Positions 45,942 through 54,780 of a stretch of DNA of 64,000 nucleotides are shown here, in pieces. The notes beneath the pieces were generated by a model that saw nothing but the letters and a program-made list of their open reading frames with translations, searched no databases and was not told the origin of the DNA. The position numbers and the translations under genes were made by a program. Position 1 is the stretch's first letter, and the number at the start of each line of letters is the position of its first letter. Source of the DNA: Caballeronia calidae (GTDB lineage: Bacteria; Pseudomonadota; Gammaproteobacteria; Burkholderiales; Burkholderiaceae); assembly GCF_900044055.2 (NCBI RefSeq), contig NZ_FCOX02000009.1, positions 123,587 through 187,586 on the forward strand. Direction: 5' to 3'.

Positions 45942-47465
45942 ATGCCCAATCACATAGCTTTTGCGCGCGACCGGGAAGGGCGACTTGTTGACGTTCATTC
46001 TGTGCCTCGGGGTCTGGCGTGTGGCTGCGTCTGCCCGGAATGCGGTGGGCGTATTGTCGCCAACCAGGGTCACGTCAACTCCTGGTACTTTTCGCACGCC
46101 TCCGGGTCCGAGTGTGCTGGCGGCGCGGAGACCGCGCTTCATCTGGCAGCGAAGCAACTGATTCTGAGGCAGCGCAGGGTCGCACTTCCGCCGTTCGTCA
46201 TTCAGTTCAGGCGAGAGCACCCGAGCTTCGGCCTCTATGAGCGCTCGAGGGATGTGACGCTGCCGGAGAAAATCTGGCAACTGGTTCAGGCGCGGGATGA
46301 ATCGCGCATTGGGACTGGACCGTACATCGCCGACATCGGAGGACGTCTGGGCGACGTATCGGACGTCGTGGTCGAAGTGAAGGTCCGTCACGAGGTTGAA
46401 CACGAGAAAGCGCACTACCTTCGGGCGAACCGGCTGCCCTGTATCGAAATTGACCTGTTGCCCTTGGTGGGCAAACAGCTGACTCTGGAGGAACTGGCGT
46501 GGCACGTCCTCGATTGCGACACCAACCGCACGTGGGTGAACCACAACGAATACACGAGCATCAAAGCGGAGATGCTTGCGGAGTATGAAGCCTGGGTCGC
46601 ATGCAGGACCCGTGACGCGGCCGAGGCGGCACGTCCCAGAACGGCACCGCCACCCCCTCAGCCCAGCAAGACCGACCTGGCCAATGCGCGGTACCGGGAA
46701 CTGCCCAATGAGATGAAGCGGCTGGAGCTACGCACCGTGCTCGGGCTGAAGCCGGCCGCAACGTGGCCCAGACATCTCCAGGTTCCCGTCCGAGAAGGAG
46801 CAGGCGCTATTCCCGCACCGCTTGACATCTGGCAAGGCGCGGTTTTCGTGCAGTTCATCTATGACCCGATAGGCGACGGCCCGGCGCGCAGACCGTTTTC
46901 GCTTCCCCAGGTGTTCCAGTGGGCCCGAAGTCGGTTCGGGGTGTCCGAGGAGGTAAAGTACGATGCAGGGACTGCGCTCAGACTTTTTCTCGGCTACCTG
47001 ACGAGTTGCGGCTTTCTCGAGCGCGACAGGGGCGGATACGGGAGCGACACCTATACGGTCCTACACGGAGCACTTCAACCGCCGGCGCGCCGCGAACCCA
47101 AGCCGCCACCCCGCACCACTTACCCGTTAAGTGTGCCCCGTACGACCGGTGCGCGCCGTACGTCAGCCGCACCAGCCCGCCGTGGTTGGACCTGGCGGGA
47201 AAAATGGCCGCCGGAAGACGTGGCTCTGGTGCGAGCGTCTGAGGCGTCAACCAGATATGAGGGGGCAACATTCGACGCCCGCCGATTCATTGATGCGCTC
47301 TACCGAATGACGTCCGAGCCGTCCCCCTCCGCCATCGAGACTCTACTGACTCACTGCGACGGCAATCCGAGAAGGACCTTCGAGCTGTTGAAAGATATCG
47401 GTGTCGTCGAGGAATCTTGGCGAACCTTGCGGGACGGGATTGACCCTCCGTGGCGGAGGGCATGA
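45942..47465 (+). CDS. CoiA-like nuclease
   Basis: 507 residues. The N-terminal zinc site (CGCVCPECGG, about 27-36) followed by SWYFSHAS and ETALHLAAKQLIL, and then a nuclease core with EVKVRHEVEHEKAHYL, RLPCIEIDL, follow the competence protein CoiA pattern; D/E...EVK form the PD-(D/E)xK residues. A C-terminal half of about 270 residues, proline-rich in its middle, is not recognised. CoiA-type proteins process DNA. In a region with a defence operon this could be a DNA-targeting nuclease, which is inference. Confidence 0.65.
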   Translation: MPNHIAFARDREGRLVDVHSVPRGLACGCVCPECGGRIVANQGHVNSWYFSHASGSECAGGAETALHLAAKQLILRQRRVALPPFVIQFRREHPSFGLYERSRDVTLPEKIWQLVQARDESRIGTGPYIADIGGRLGDVSDVVVEVKVRHEVEHEKAHYLRANRLPCIEIDLLPLVGKQLTLEELAWHVLDCDTNRTWVNHNEYTSIKAEMLAEYEAWVACRTRDAAEAARPRTAPPPPQPSKTDLANARYRELPNEMKRLELRTVLGLKPAATWPRHLQVPVREGAGAIPAPLDIWQGAVFVQFIYDPIGDGPARRPFSLPQVFQWARSRFGVSEEVKYDAGTALRLFLGYLTSCGFLERDRGGYGSDTYTVLHGALQPPARREPKPPPRTTYPLSVPRTTGARRTSAAPARRGWTWREKWPPEDVALVRASEASTRYEGATFDARRFIDALYRMTSEPSPSAIETLLTHCDGNPRRTFELLKDIGVVEESWRTLRDGIDPPWRRA

Positions 47466-47823
47466 TTGCGGCGATATAGAAGGTCGGGGAGAGCTTGAAC
47501 ATGAACGAGGTTGACACAAAGCTTCCTCGTTGAATGGGGTCACGGGAGGACCAGCAGAGAAGAACTGGCATGTCACTGGAGGGGCGAAAGTGCTGTGTAT
47601 CCGGCGATGTTCAAACTGACGGTGGAAGCGGTCGCTGCAGAAGTAGCTTAGCTGCCGCTCTCTTTCGCACCAGCCGGAAGCGACCAAGGTTCCCAGCGAG
47701 GCCTCTGCAAAGCTCGCCTAGCGGCAACGTTGGCTTCCCCACAAATTTCTTTCTCTCACCCATTGCTTACGCCGAAGAAGGTGTGTCAATATTTGTACAC
47801 AGCATCGCAAACTGGCAGCTCTG
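47466..47823. other. Intergenic region
   Basis: About 360 bases before the XRE regulator gene. It contains the inverted TGTGT...ACACA element. No gene supported. Confidence 0.4.
47782..47801. promoter_or_regulatory. Possible operator upstream of XRE gene
   Basis: TGTGT-N10-ACACA, 22 bases before the ATG of the XRE-type regulator, in an A/T-rich spot. The arms are only 5 bp, so it is tentative. Confidence 0.3.
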
Positions 47824-48186
47824 ATGGATTTTGGAACGTACATTCGTGGTCGACGGGAAGCGCTTTTAGCGGAAAGCTCGCAGGCTGGCGCACCTGAATT
47901 CTCGCTGCGAGGGGTCGCCCGCAAGCTCGAAGTCGAAGCGTCCCACCTATCCAAGATTGAGCTTGGAAAGGTTCAAGCGAGTGATGAAATGGTCGCAAAG
48001 CTCGCGGAGATTCTCGGCGAGGACTTCGATACTCTGATGTTGCTGGCTGGGCGCGTATCGCCTCAGCTTAAACAGATTGTGAGCGCGCGCCCAAAGCTGT
48101 TCGCGGAACTGATACGGCAGTTGCGAAACGCGCCGGATAAGGCGATTTTGAGGTTAGTCCGGGAAGTTCGTGACGGCCAGTGGTAG
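47824..48186 (+). CDS. XRE-family HTH regulator
   Basis: 120 residues. A Cro/C1-type HTH with SLRGVARKLEVEASHLSKIELGK (about 27-49) is followed by a helical C-terminal region (LRNAPDKAILRLVREVRDGQ). No clear ribosome binding site, so translation may be leaderless. It is followed 29 bases later by a gene of unknown role in the same direction and probably forms a unit with it, as a transcriptional switch. Confidence 0.75.
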   Translation: MDFGTYIRGRREALLAESSQAGAPEFSLRGVARKLEVEASHLSKIELGKVQASDEMVAKLAEILGEDFDTLMLLAGRVSPQLKQIVSARPKLFAELIRQLRNAPDKAILRLVREVRDGQW

Positions 48187-48215
48187 TTCAACTACAAGAC
48201 GGGAGCTTCAGCCAC

Positions 48216-49211
48216 ATGCTTACTCTGAATCAACACGAACTGGTCTTCGCATTTCCTGAAGTACACACGCGGGCCAGGCTTATCATCAGTTTCCACCGAA
48301 CGCTCCGGCTTCCGGACGACAATCGCGAGTATCCACTTCCGCCTGGCCTTGGGAGCTTTCCGCTGTCACACGTCGACGACTACGCGAATCGGCTCCCACC
48401 AAAATGGGTCGAGCACGGCGGCATCCTGTTCCCGATGGCGCAAGCGGAGGCTATGTGGATTAGCTTTTCTTCGACCTACCCATTCGCCGTCAAGGTTGCG
48501 GCGGGCAAAGTCAACGCTGTCTCGGGGCAGCCGTGGACTGCAGAGTTGCAGGAGCGTAAGGCCGGCTCCGAGCAGGACTATGTCACTACGCCGAAGCAGC
48601 CTTGGCTTGATGGCTTCAATGTCGGAAAGGATGTTGTTCGCCAGTTCGTCGCCATGCCACTGGGTGCCGGCTACACCGCTGAAGCGCAAGTCACAGGTGA
48701 AGAAGTGCACGGCGGTCTGCAGATTATCGCGATGCCGCTTAAAGCAGAGTTCTATGAAGACCCAGATGATATTCTGCGCTACGCGTCGTATGCGTCCTCC
48801 GCCGTGTTCTCTTTGGAGCGAGCTCCCGCACTTGACATGGGCCTCGCTCCGGGCGGGCTCATGAAGCAGAAAATCTACAGGGACGATTTCGGTGTAGAGA
48901 AATGGGACCAGCAGCACAGCTCACGCTGCTTCGTCCACCTTCTCAACTCAGCACAATACGAGGCGGTGACGGGACAGCAACCGCCGCGCGACGTACCAAC
49001 CGCCGCCGACTACGCAAAGGCGGGTCTGCCTTGGTTCGAAATCTACGACGAGGACAAGGCTTCGGTGCCTGCATCGGCCGCATTGAGCGGACTCGATAGC
49101 GTGGCGGCACTCGGCGTCAAGAAAGGCGCAGACCCTCTGCCAGAAAACGCACCGCTTTCGGGAGCACCTGCTGTCAAAAAGATTGCAGCGGTTCGGGAAG
49201 GAACTTTCTAA
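48216..49211 (+). CDS. Conserved protein of unknown function
   Basis: 331 residues from the ATG at 48216; a GTG at 48180 overlapping the previous stop is also possible. It is one of a widespread set of unnamed proteins with the pattern HRTLRLPDD, YPLPPGLG, FPLSHVDDY, and FVAMPLGAGYTAE-Q-TGE. No catalytic motif or signal peptide is evident; the end is Ala/Pro/Lys-rich and variable. Its partner is the XRE regulator. Function unknown. Confidence 0.6.
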   Translation: MLTLNQHELVFAFPEVHTRARLIISFHRTLRLPDDNREYPLPPGLGSFPLSHVDDYANRLPPKWVEHGGILFPMAQAEAMWISFSSTYPFAVKVAAGKVNAVSGQPWTAELQERKAGSEQDYVTTPKQPWLDGFNVGKDVVRQFVAMPLGAGYTAEAQVTGEEVHGGLQIIAMPLKAEFYEDPDDILRYASYASSAVFSLERAPALDMGLAPGGLMKQKIYRDDFGVEKWDQQHSSRCFVHLLNSAQYEAVTGQQPPRDVPTAADYAKAGLPWFEIYDEDKASVPASAALSGLDSVAALGVKKGADPLPENAPLSGAPAVKKIAAVREGTF

Positions 49212-49597
49212 CAGATGTGCGCTTGCAAACCCAGGTTGATTTTGCCTCGGGTTTGCAGTCAGAGTCGTATTTGACAAATTTTGTTCGCACACGGGGTAAG
49301 CCGAACCCATTCGCGAACCGCAGAAAACAAAACCAGCAAGTCGGCCCGCTTCGCTTTACCTGCTTCGCAAACTACGCCGGAAACTGAGCATCGGCTAACG
49401 GCGAATCGCCTCAAAACTTTAATGCGCCTTGCCGATTCATGCAGCAATTGCTCTACTGGACGCCCCGGCAAAAGCACGATTGTGTGGTGGCAAACAAAGA
49501 ATCTTGTTCGGTTCAATCTAGTGAGCGTTTCGGATTGCATTCTTCCCCGCAATACAACTACTATACAAAAAAGAAAAGCAGCTATCGGGGAAGCTGA
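49212..49597. other. Intergenic region before the Zorya operon
   Basis: Contains a 9-bp inverted repeat (TGCAAACCC / GGGTTTGCA, 49224-49257) just after the preceding gene, which may act as a weak terminator, and a candidate promoter near the end. Confidence 0.4.
49535..49564 (+). promoter_or_regulatory. Candidate promoter of the Zorya operon
   Basis: TTGCAT (49535-49540), 18 bases, TACTAT (49559-49564), 33 bases before the small gene start. It is a fair but not strong match to the sigma-70 boxes. Confidence 0.35.
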
Positions 49598-49780
49598 ATG
49601 AAACAACGAAAAGAAACGTCAATGAGTTTTCGGGCGTCCGCACGCTTCAAGCTCGCGCTGGCGCTTGCGGCTCAACACGAGAACAGAAGTCAATCCAACC
49701 TGCTGGAGACCCTCATCTTCGAGTTCTGCCGGCAGAAGGGCATTGAAGTGCCGGCGGACGCGGTCGTTCGCCAAGAATAA
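49598..49780 (+). CDS. Small ribbon-helix-helix-like protein before zorA
   Basis: 60 residues, GGGGAAG before the ATG. The pattern MSFRASARFKLALALAAQ, NRSQSNLLETLIFEF resembles a ribbon-helix-helix (Arc/CopG-like) DNA-binding fold: a short strand, then two helices. It lies 20 bases ahead of zorA in the same direction and probably shares its mRNA. It could be a regulator of the Zorya genes. It is not a standard Zorya component. Confidence 0.5.
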   Translation: MKQRKETSMSFRASARFKLALALAAQHENRSQSNLLETLIFEFCRQKGIEVPADAVVRQE

Positions 49781-49800
49781 GACCAGACCACTCTAAGAAA

Positions 49801-52143
49801 ATGAACATTCTTAATACGCTTTCCCACGCACCGTGGGTCTCGCAAACGTGCGCTTTTGTTCTTCTGGTTCTCGTGGCTGCGTTCTTCGGCCACTTCGTGC
49901 TGAAATGCTTTCGCAGGCGCGCAACCCTGCTGAAGCTGGTTAACGGTCTAAAAACGCTCAGGAAAGACGAGAGCCCTGACGCGCTTTTTGGAAAAGCCGG
50001 CGACCTGGAGCATCTCTGGAAAGAATTCGGCGAGACGCTCCTAGACGAGACGGAATTCAATTCTATAACCGGGCAATACGACCTGAAGGCGAAGCGCGCC
50101 TCAATGCCATCAGAGCAGTTCTTCAGCCAACATGCGGTGGTCGACTCCTTCGTCTGGACGGAGTTCTACAAGCACCTTCCGGGGATACTAACTGGCATCG
50201 GCATCATCGGGACCTTCTTTGGCGTGCTTCACGGCCTTCAGGCGTTCAACATCAGTGACAACGCAGCACTCGTACGCACCAGTCTGAGTAACCTACTGGG
50301 CAGTGTGTCCGAAGCGTTCCTCGTGTCGGCCTTCGCGATTTTCTTCGCGATGGTCATTACGTTCGTCGAGAAACTGCTGCTCGCCCGCCTATACAAACAG
50401 GCGGAGACGCTGACGGCCGAAATCGACCGGCGCTATGTCGCCGGAGCGGGTGAAGCGATGTTGCAGGAACTTGTGCATTCGACGAACCGATACGTCACCA
50501 ACAGCGAAACGCTCAAGGACGCACTAGTTTCCGACCTGAAGGGAATTCTCGTGTCGCTCTCCGAAAGTCAAATTGCTGCTCAGGAGAAAATCGTCGAGGC
50601 GCTCAAGGCTAACGAGAAGAGCACTTCCTCATTGGGCGAAAAAATTGGAGACCATATCGCGAAAGGCGTATCAGAGGCCGTCGCTGAACCCATGGCGGCG
50701 CTTAAGAAAGCGGTCGAGACCGCAACTGGGACGCAGACAACGGCGGTAGGCACGCTGTTGACAGACACTATCATCGCGCTCAAGGACTCTCTTAGGGACC
50801 TTTTCGGCGAGCAGCTAACCGGCATCAATGAGATGCAACAAAAGACAATTGAGACGTTGCAGGGCGCTGTCGCCCGTATGGAGCATCTCACTCAGTCTCT
50901 TGAGACGACGGGCGCGCGCACTACCGAAACGATGGCCGGCGCCATCGCGAAGGCGATTGAAGGTATGGACGCGCGGCAGGATTTGATGGCGCGCAAGATG
51001 TCGGAGGTAGTCGATGAAATGAAAAAGACGTCCGAAGGCGCGCAGACAGCGGTCAACGAAAAGTTGGAATCCGCCATTTCAGGCTTGAGCTGCAAAATGA
51101 CGGACCTCGTCGCCAAACTCACGGAATCGGTGAGTGCCTCGACCGATTCCACCAATCAGAAGCTTGGGGCAGCGTTAAATGGTGTCTCTCAGACGGTCGA
51201 GACGCTTGTGTCGACGCTGTCGCAATTGGTAGCGAAGTCCCAGGACGCAACCAATGAGAAGCTCACCAAGGCAGTGGGGGATGTCAGCGCCAATGTAGAG
51301 AAACTGGTCAACGGACTGTCGCAGTCGGTGGTCAACGCGCAAGAGAAGAGCAACGCAACCCTTGAAGGCGCAGTCTCGACCGTAAACGACAAGGTGGGTG
51401 GTTTTCTGAGAGGCATCACGGAGCAGGCCGCCCGCGCCGAAGCTGAGAATATCGAACGTCAGAAGTGGCTTAGCGAGCAGGCAGAAGCCAACGCAACTGC
51501 GATGCGAGCCGCGCTTGAGGGCACGACCACTGAAATGAAAGCGCTTGTAGCTGGCACGCGCGCGGCCGTTGATACGATGAGACAGAGCGTCGACTCGATG
51601 CGTAACGCGACTTCTGACACGGTTGCCAAGATGAATTCAGGCGCTGAGACGATGTTTGGTGCGGCAAATGAGTTTTCGAAGGCGGGAAGCTCCTTGTCGG
51701 GCGTTTTACAGCAGTCGGAGGCCACAACGGCCAAACTGGCCATTGCCGCAGGTTCGGTCGAGACGGCCGCACAAGCTATGCGACGCGTGGTCGACGATTA
51801 CAGCACAACGCGCGACCAACTGCTTCAGACGGTTATCGAAGCGCGCAAAATCGTCGACGACGCAAAAAACAACAGCTTATCGTCGGGCAAGGTGTTGGCT
51901 GAAATTAGGGATGCCACGGACGCACTGAGCGCAGCCCACACCGAAATCGACTCGTTCATGACCAAGGTTGCCGAAGTTATGGGCAAGTCGACTCTTGCTT
52001 TTCAAGCCGAACTCAAAGAGTCCATTATCACGGCCAATCGAGGCCTTGTGGACACCACCGCTGAGGTCACTAGCCTGCTCGCGCGTAGTATTGCGCGACT
52101 GGCCAACGCGACCAGGCCGGTCCTCGCGGAGCGAGTGCAATGA
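49801..52143 (+). CDS. zorA: Zorya protein ZorA
   Basis: 780 residues. One N-terminal membrane helix (about 17-38) and two MotA/TolQ-like helices (TGIGIIGTFFGVLHGLQAF, about 137-155, and FLVSAFAIFFAMVITFVEKLL) make the stator part. From about residue 220 to the end it is a long alpha-helical, Ala/Thr/Glu-rich tail, the cytoplasmic ZorA tail. With ZorB it forms a proton-driven complex in the inner membrane that senses phage invasion. Its stop overlaps the zorB start (ATGA). The family assignment is supported by the whole operon. Confidence 0.85.
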   Translation: MNILNTLSHAPWVSQTCAFVLLVLVAAFFGHFVLKCFRRRATLLKLVNGLKTLRKDESPDALFGKAGDLEHLWKEFGETLLDETEFNSITGQYDLKAKRASMPSEQFFSQHAVVDSFVWTEFYKHLPGILTGIGIIGTFFGVLHGLQAFNISDNAALVRTSLSNLLGSVSEAFLVSAFAIFFAMVITFVEKLLLARLYKQAETLTAEIDRRYVAGAGEAMLQELVHSTNRYVTNSETLKDALVSDLKGILVSLSESQIAAQEKIVEALKANEKSTSSLGEKIGDHIAKGVSEAVAEPMAALKKAVETATGTQTTAVGTLLTDTIIALKDSLRDLFGEQLTGINEMQQKTIETLQGAVARMEHLTQSLETTGARTTETMAGAIAKAIEGMDARQDLMARKMSEVVDEMKKTSEGAQTAVNEKLESAISGLSCKMTDLVAKLTESVSASTDSTNQKLGAALNGVSQTVETLVSTLSQLVAKSQDATNEKLTKAVGDVSANVEKLVNGLSQSVVNAQEKSNATLEGAVSTVNDKVGGFLRGITEQAARAEAENIERQKWLSEQAEANATAMRAALEGTTTEMKALVAGTRAAVDTMRQSVDSMRNATSDTVAKMNSGAETMFGAANEFSKAGSSLSGVLQQSEATTAKLAIAAGSVETAAQAMRRVVDDYSTTRDQLLQTVIEARKIVDDAKNNSLSSGKVLAEIRDATDALSAAHTEIDSFMTKVAEVMGKSTLAFQAELKESIITANRGLVDTTAEVTSLLARSIARLANATRPVLAERVQ

Positions 52144-52865
52144 TTGGCGCTCGCATAGTTGTAAAACGGGGCTCCAAGTCCGAAGCTGAAAAGCCGTTTT
52201 GGATTAGCTACGCGGACCTCATGACCGCCCTGATGGTGCTGTTTCTTGTCACGATGTCAGTCACGTTGCTTGCCGTGACCAAGCGCGTCGACGAGGCAGA
52301 GCGCGCTAAGGCAGAACGGGACAAAGAAATCACCGAGTTGCTGCACCGCGTTCAGGTCGCCGCGCAAAAATACCCCGGCATCAAAGTTGATACCGCGCGC
52401 AACGTCATCGATTTCGGCGACAAGGCACACTTCGACAAGAACAGTTCGGGGCTCAAGCCCGAACAACAACGGTTGCTTCGCGCATTCGTGCCGGAGGTGC
52501 TGCGCATCGCCCGCGACCCGCTCGGCAAGAAGTGGCTCAAGCAAATTGTCGTCGAGGGCTTTTCCAGTCCGGAAGGCGATTACCTCTACAACTTGAATCT
52601 GAGCCTGCAGCGTAGCCAACGCGTGCTATGCGTTCTGCTTGCGAAGCCGTTCACGGATGAGTCCGCGATGACTAACGGCGAACTGGAACAGATTCGCGAC
52701 CTGTTTCTCGTGGGTGGCTACTCGTTCAATGGTGCGAAGGCGACCTACGAGGACAGCCGGCGCGTTGAACTGCGCCTCGAATTTCTTGGTATTGGCGAGC
52801 ACCGCACTTTGACAGCAGGTATTGCGCGAGGCAACTTCGGAATCTGCGCGCTGGGAGCGAACTGA
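52140..52865 (+). CDS. zorB: Zorya protein ZorB
   Basis: 241 residues. A single membrane helix after PFWISYADLMTALMVLFL contains D26, the proton-carrying aspartate of MotB-like proteins. A periplasmic OmpA-like peptidoglycan-binding domain follows (FDKNSSGLKPEQ, VEGFSSPEGDYLYN, LSLQRSQRV). It anchors the ZorAB motor to the cell wall. Both ends overlap its neighbours: ATGA with zorA and TGATG with zorC. Confidence 0.85.
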   Translation: MIGARIVVKRGSKSEAEKPFWISYADLMTALMVLFLVTMSVTLLAVTKRVDEAERAKAERDKEITELLHRVQVAAQKYPGIKVDTARNVIDFGDKAHFDKNSSGLKPEQQRLLRAFVPEVLRIARDPLGKKWLKQIVVEGFSSPEGDYLYNLNLSLQRSQRVLCVLLAKPFTDESAMTNGELEQIRDLFLVGGYSFNGAKATYEDSRRVELRLEFLGIGEHRTLTAGIARGNFGICALGAN

Positions 52866-54757
52866 TGCTCCAGACCCTCGCCCACATCTTGCAAATGCGC
52901 GACCGCACCGGTGCGCCCGACGACCTACTTTCGCCTCTAACCGGTTGGGTAGAGAAACTTCGAGTTGAGCTCAAAGGGCACAAACCTGTGGCCGAAGAAG
53001 ATGACATTCGCGCGGCAGTGGTCAAGTTCAGGCAAGACCTGCGAATGCACGATTCTCGCCAAGCCGTCTACGTGAGCCTCGGTTGTCTTTTGCCAATTGG
53101 ACCCAAGAAGCAGAAGCTCATTGAAGACACAACAGTCTTTCCGGTCGTCCTTTCGAACGTTGAGCGCTACCGGAAGCATCTGATGGTGTTCCAGGACTGT
53201 TATAAGGGTCTACTCGACGCGTACCTCGGTTATCACCCGGAAGGGAAGCGCGGCTCCAGAATAGCGTGGCCAAACTGGAACCAGTTGCGCGACTGGCTCG
53301 CCAAGACGTCTGCGGACATTTACGACCCGACGTTCCAAGAGGACTGGGTGAACGCGGTTCGCTCGCATCCTGAGCTTTTTTCCGCACAGCCGCTGCGCGC
53401 TTTTGGCTCGGAGATGCTCACGGGCGAGTGTGGGGCCTACGACAAGTTCGCCAGCGATTTGGGTGTTTCGAAGGCGTCGTGGCTTGAAGAGGAGATGGTG
53501 CGCGCCATGATTCAGGGAGCGGCCAACTCCAAAGCTGGAATTGTTCCGCATCTTCCACAGCTAATTGCCGCGTTACGAAGAGTCGAGGGAGAGAACAAGC
53601 ACCTTTTCAATCACGGCCTCGCGGAAGTCTTCACACACTACTACGAACAGTCGGACGGAGAAGTGCATGAAGACCTGCGCAAAGTTGCGCTGGACATCTG
53701 GCGTAACCCGATGCAAGACAGCGATAACAAGTACGCTTGGGAAAAGTCGGGATGGGCGTTGCTCGACGACGGCCCGCTCGCTATGGCGAAGGCATGGTTC
53801 GCGTCTCACATCATCGAGAAATTCTTCAGCGTGCTTGCGAAGAAAAGTGAGCGCGAGGAGCGCGACAAGCGAGAGAAGCGCATCCGGCGGATGAAATTTT
53901 GGGTGCAATATGCCGGCGCTCTGACCGACGTAAAGTTCGCGCTGGGTCCGTACGCTAGTAGTGACAACGACCCTCGGATGCGAGAAGTGCTGGACCTGAT
54001 GCGAGGCATGACGCTTGAGCTTTGGGGTGGGGGCGACAAACAGAACAACGCATTCATTCTCCGATTCGGCGACTGGGTGGTCGTCGAGTTCGGGCTTGAG
54101 AGCAACGCAACGTTTATCTACCGCGCCTCGGACCTCCCGTTTGAGCGCGGCCAGAAAGCCGTCTCGACGCAGGTCATCAAGGACTACATCAAGCATACGC
54201 CGCCTACAAAGAACGGACCGATTCGAAAAGAGCACCGTGACTCGGGCGCGCAGACTTGGGAGGACGACTACAGGGATGCGCTCAAGAAGCGCGGCATCTT
54301 ACCCAGCCGCGTTCCGGTATTTAGCTCGACGCAGTCGGCTTCGGGAAAACAGGCGGCGACTCAAACCGCACAATCGGGCGAAACCGCAGCGAAATCCATG
54401 ACGATGACGCAAGTCGAGACTCGTCGTTTGGTCCAGATTGAGATGCTACCCGGGCTCACGCAAATAGAGACTCAAAATCCGCGACCGAATGAAATACCCG
54501 CGCGCGACACGCCGGTGGAGTTAAGCCTCGTGACACAGAAAGCGACACCGGCGTTTAGCGAGAAGGAACAACGCGAACTTGAAACTTTCTGCAGGCGCTT
54601 CTCGATTCCGATTCGCGACATGCGCCGTCAGGGAGGCAATTTCTGGGTGATGCACGACAGCGACGCCGAAAACCCTATGACTGCATTGTTGAACAAACTC
54701 GGATTCACCTACCGCGCAGGCAAGGGTTGGTGGTATCCGAGTCAAAAAGACGCCTGA
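52865..54757 (+). CDS. zorC: Zorya protein ZorC
   Basis: 630 residues, starting inside the zorB stop (TGATG). Mostly helical with an EH_Signature-type domain (about 100-450). A less structured stretch (about 480-560, Thr/Gln/Ser-rich) precedes a C-terminal domain with KGWWYPS. ZorC proteins bind DNA and act with ZorD after ZorAB signalling. I identify it by operon position, length and pattern, since the family has few sharp motifs. Confidence 0.75.
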   Translation: MLQTLAHILQMRDRTGAPDDLLSPLTGWVEKLRVELKGHKPVAEEDDIRAAVVKFRQDLRMHDSRQAVYVSLGCLLPIGPKKQKLIEDTTVFPVVLSNVERYRKHLMVFQDCYKGLLDAYLGYHPEGKRGSRIAWPNWNQLRDWLAKTSADIYDPTFQEDWVNAVRSHPELFSAQPLRAFGSEMLTGECGAYDKFASDLGVSKASWLEEEMVRAMIQGAANSKAGIVPHLPQLIAALRRVEGENKHLFNHGLAEVFTHYYEQSDGEVHEDLRKVALDIWRNPMQDSDNKYAWEKSGWALLDDGPLAMAKAWFASHIIEKFFSVLAKKSEREERDKREKRIRRMKFWVQYAGALTDVKFALGPYASSDNDPRMREVLDLMRGMTLELWGGGDKQNNAFILRFGDWVVVEFGLESNATFIYRASDLPFERGQKAVSTQVIKDYIKHTPPTKNGPIRKEHRDSGAQTWEDDYRDALKKRGILPSRVPVFSSTQSASGKQAATQTAQSGETAAKSMTMTQVETRRLVQIEMLPGLTQIETQNPRPNEIPARDTPVELSLVTQKATPAFSEKEQRELETFCRRFSIPIRDMRRQGGNFWVMHDSDAENPMTALLNKLGFTYRAGKGWWYPSQKDA

Positions 54758-54780
54758 CGTAGTCGAAGGAGTTGAAGACC

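Noticed and set aside
49281..49601. 106-codon frame before the Zorya genes
   Set aside because: Lacks a ribosome binding site, runs over the candidate promoter and overlaps the start of the small gene. Composition is not protein-like.
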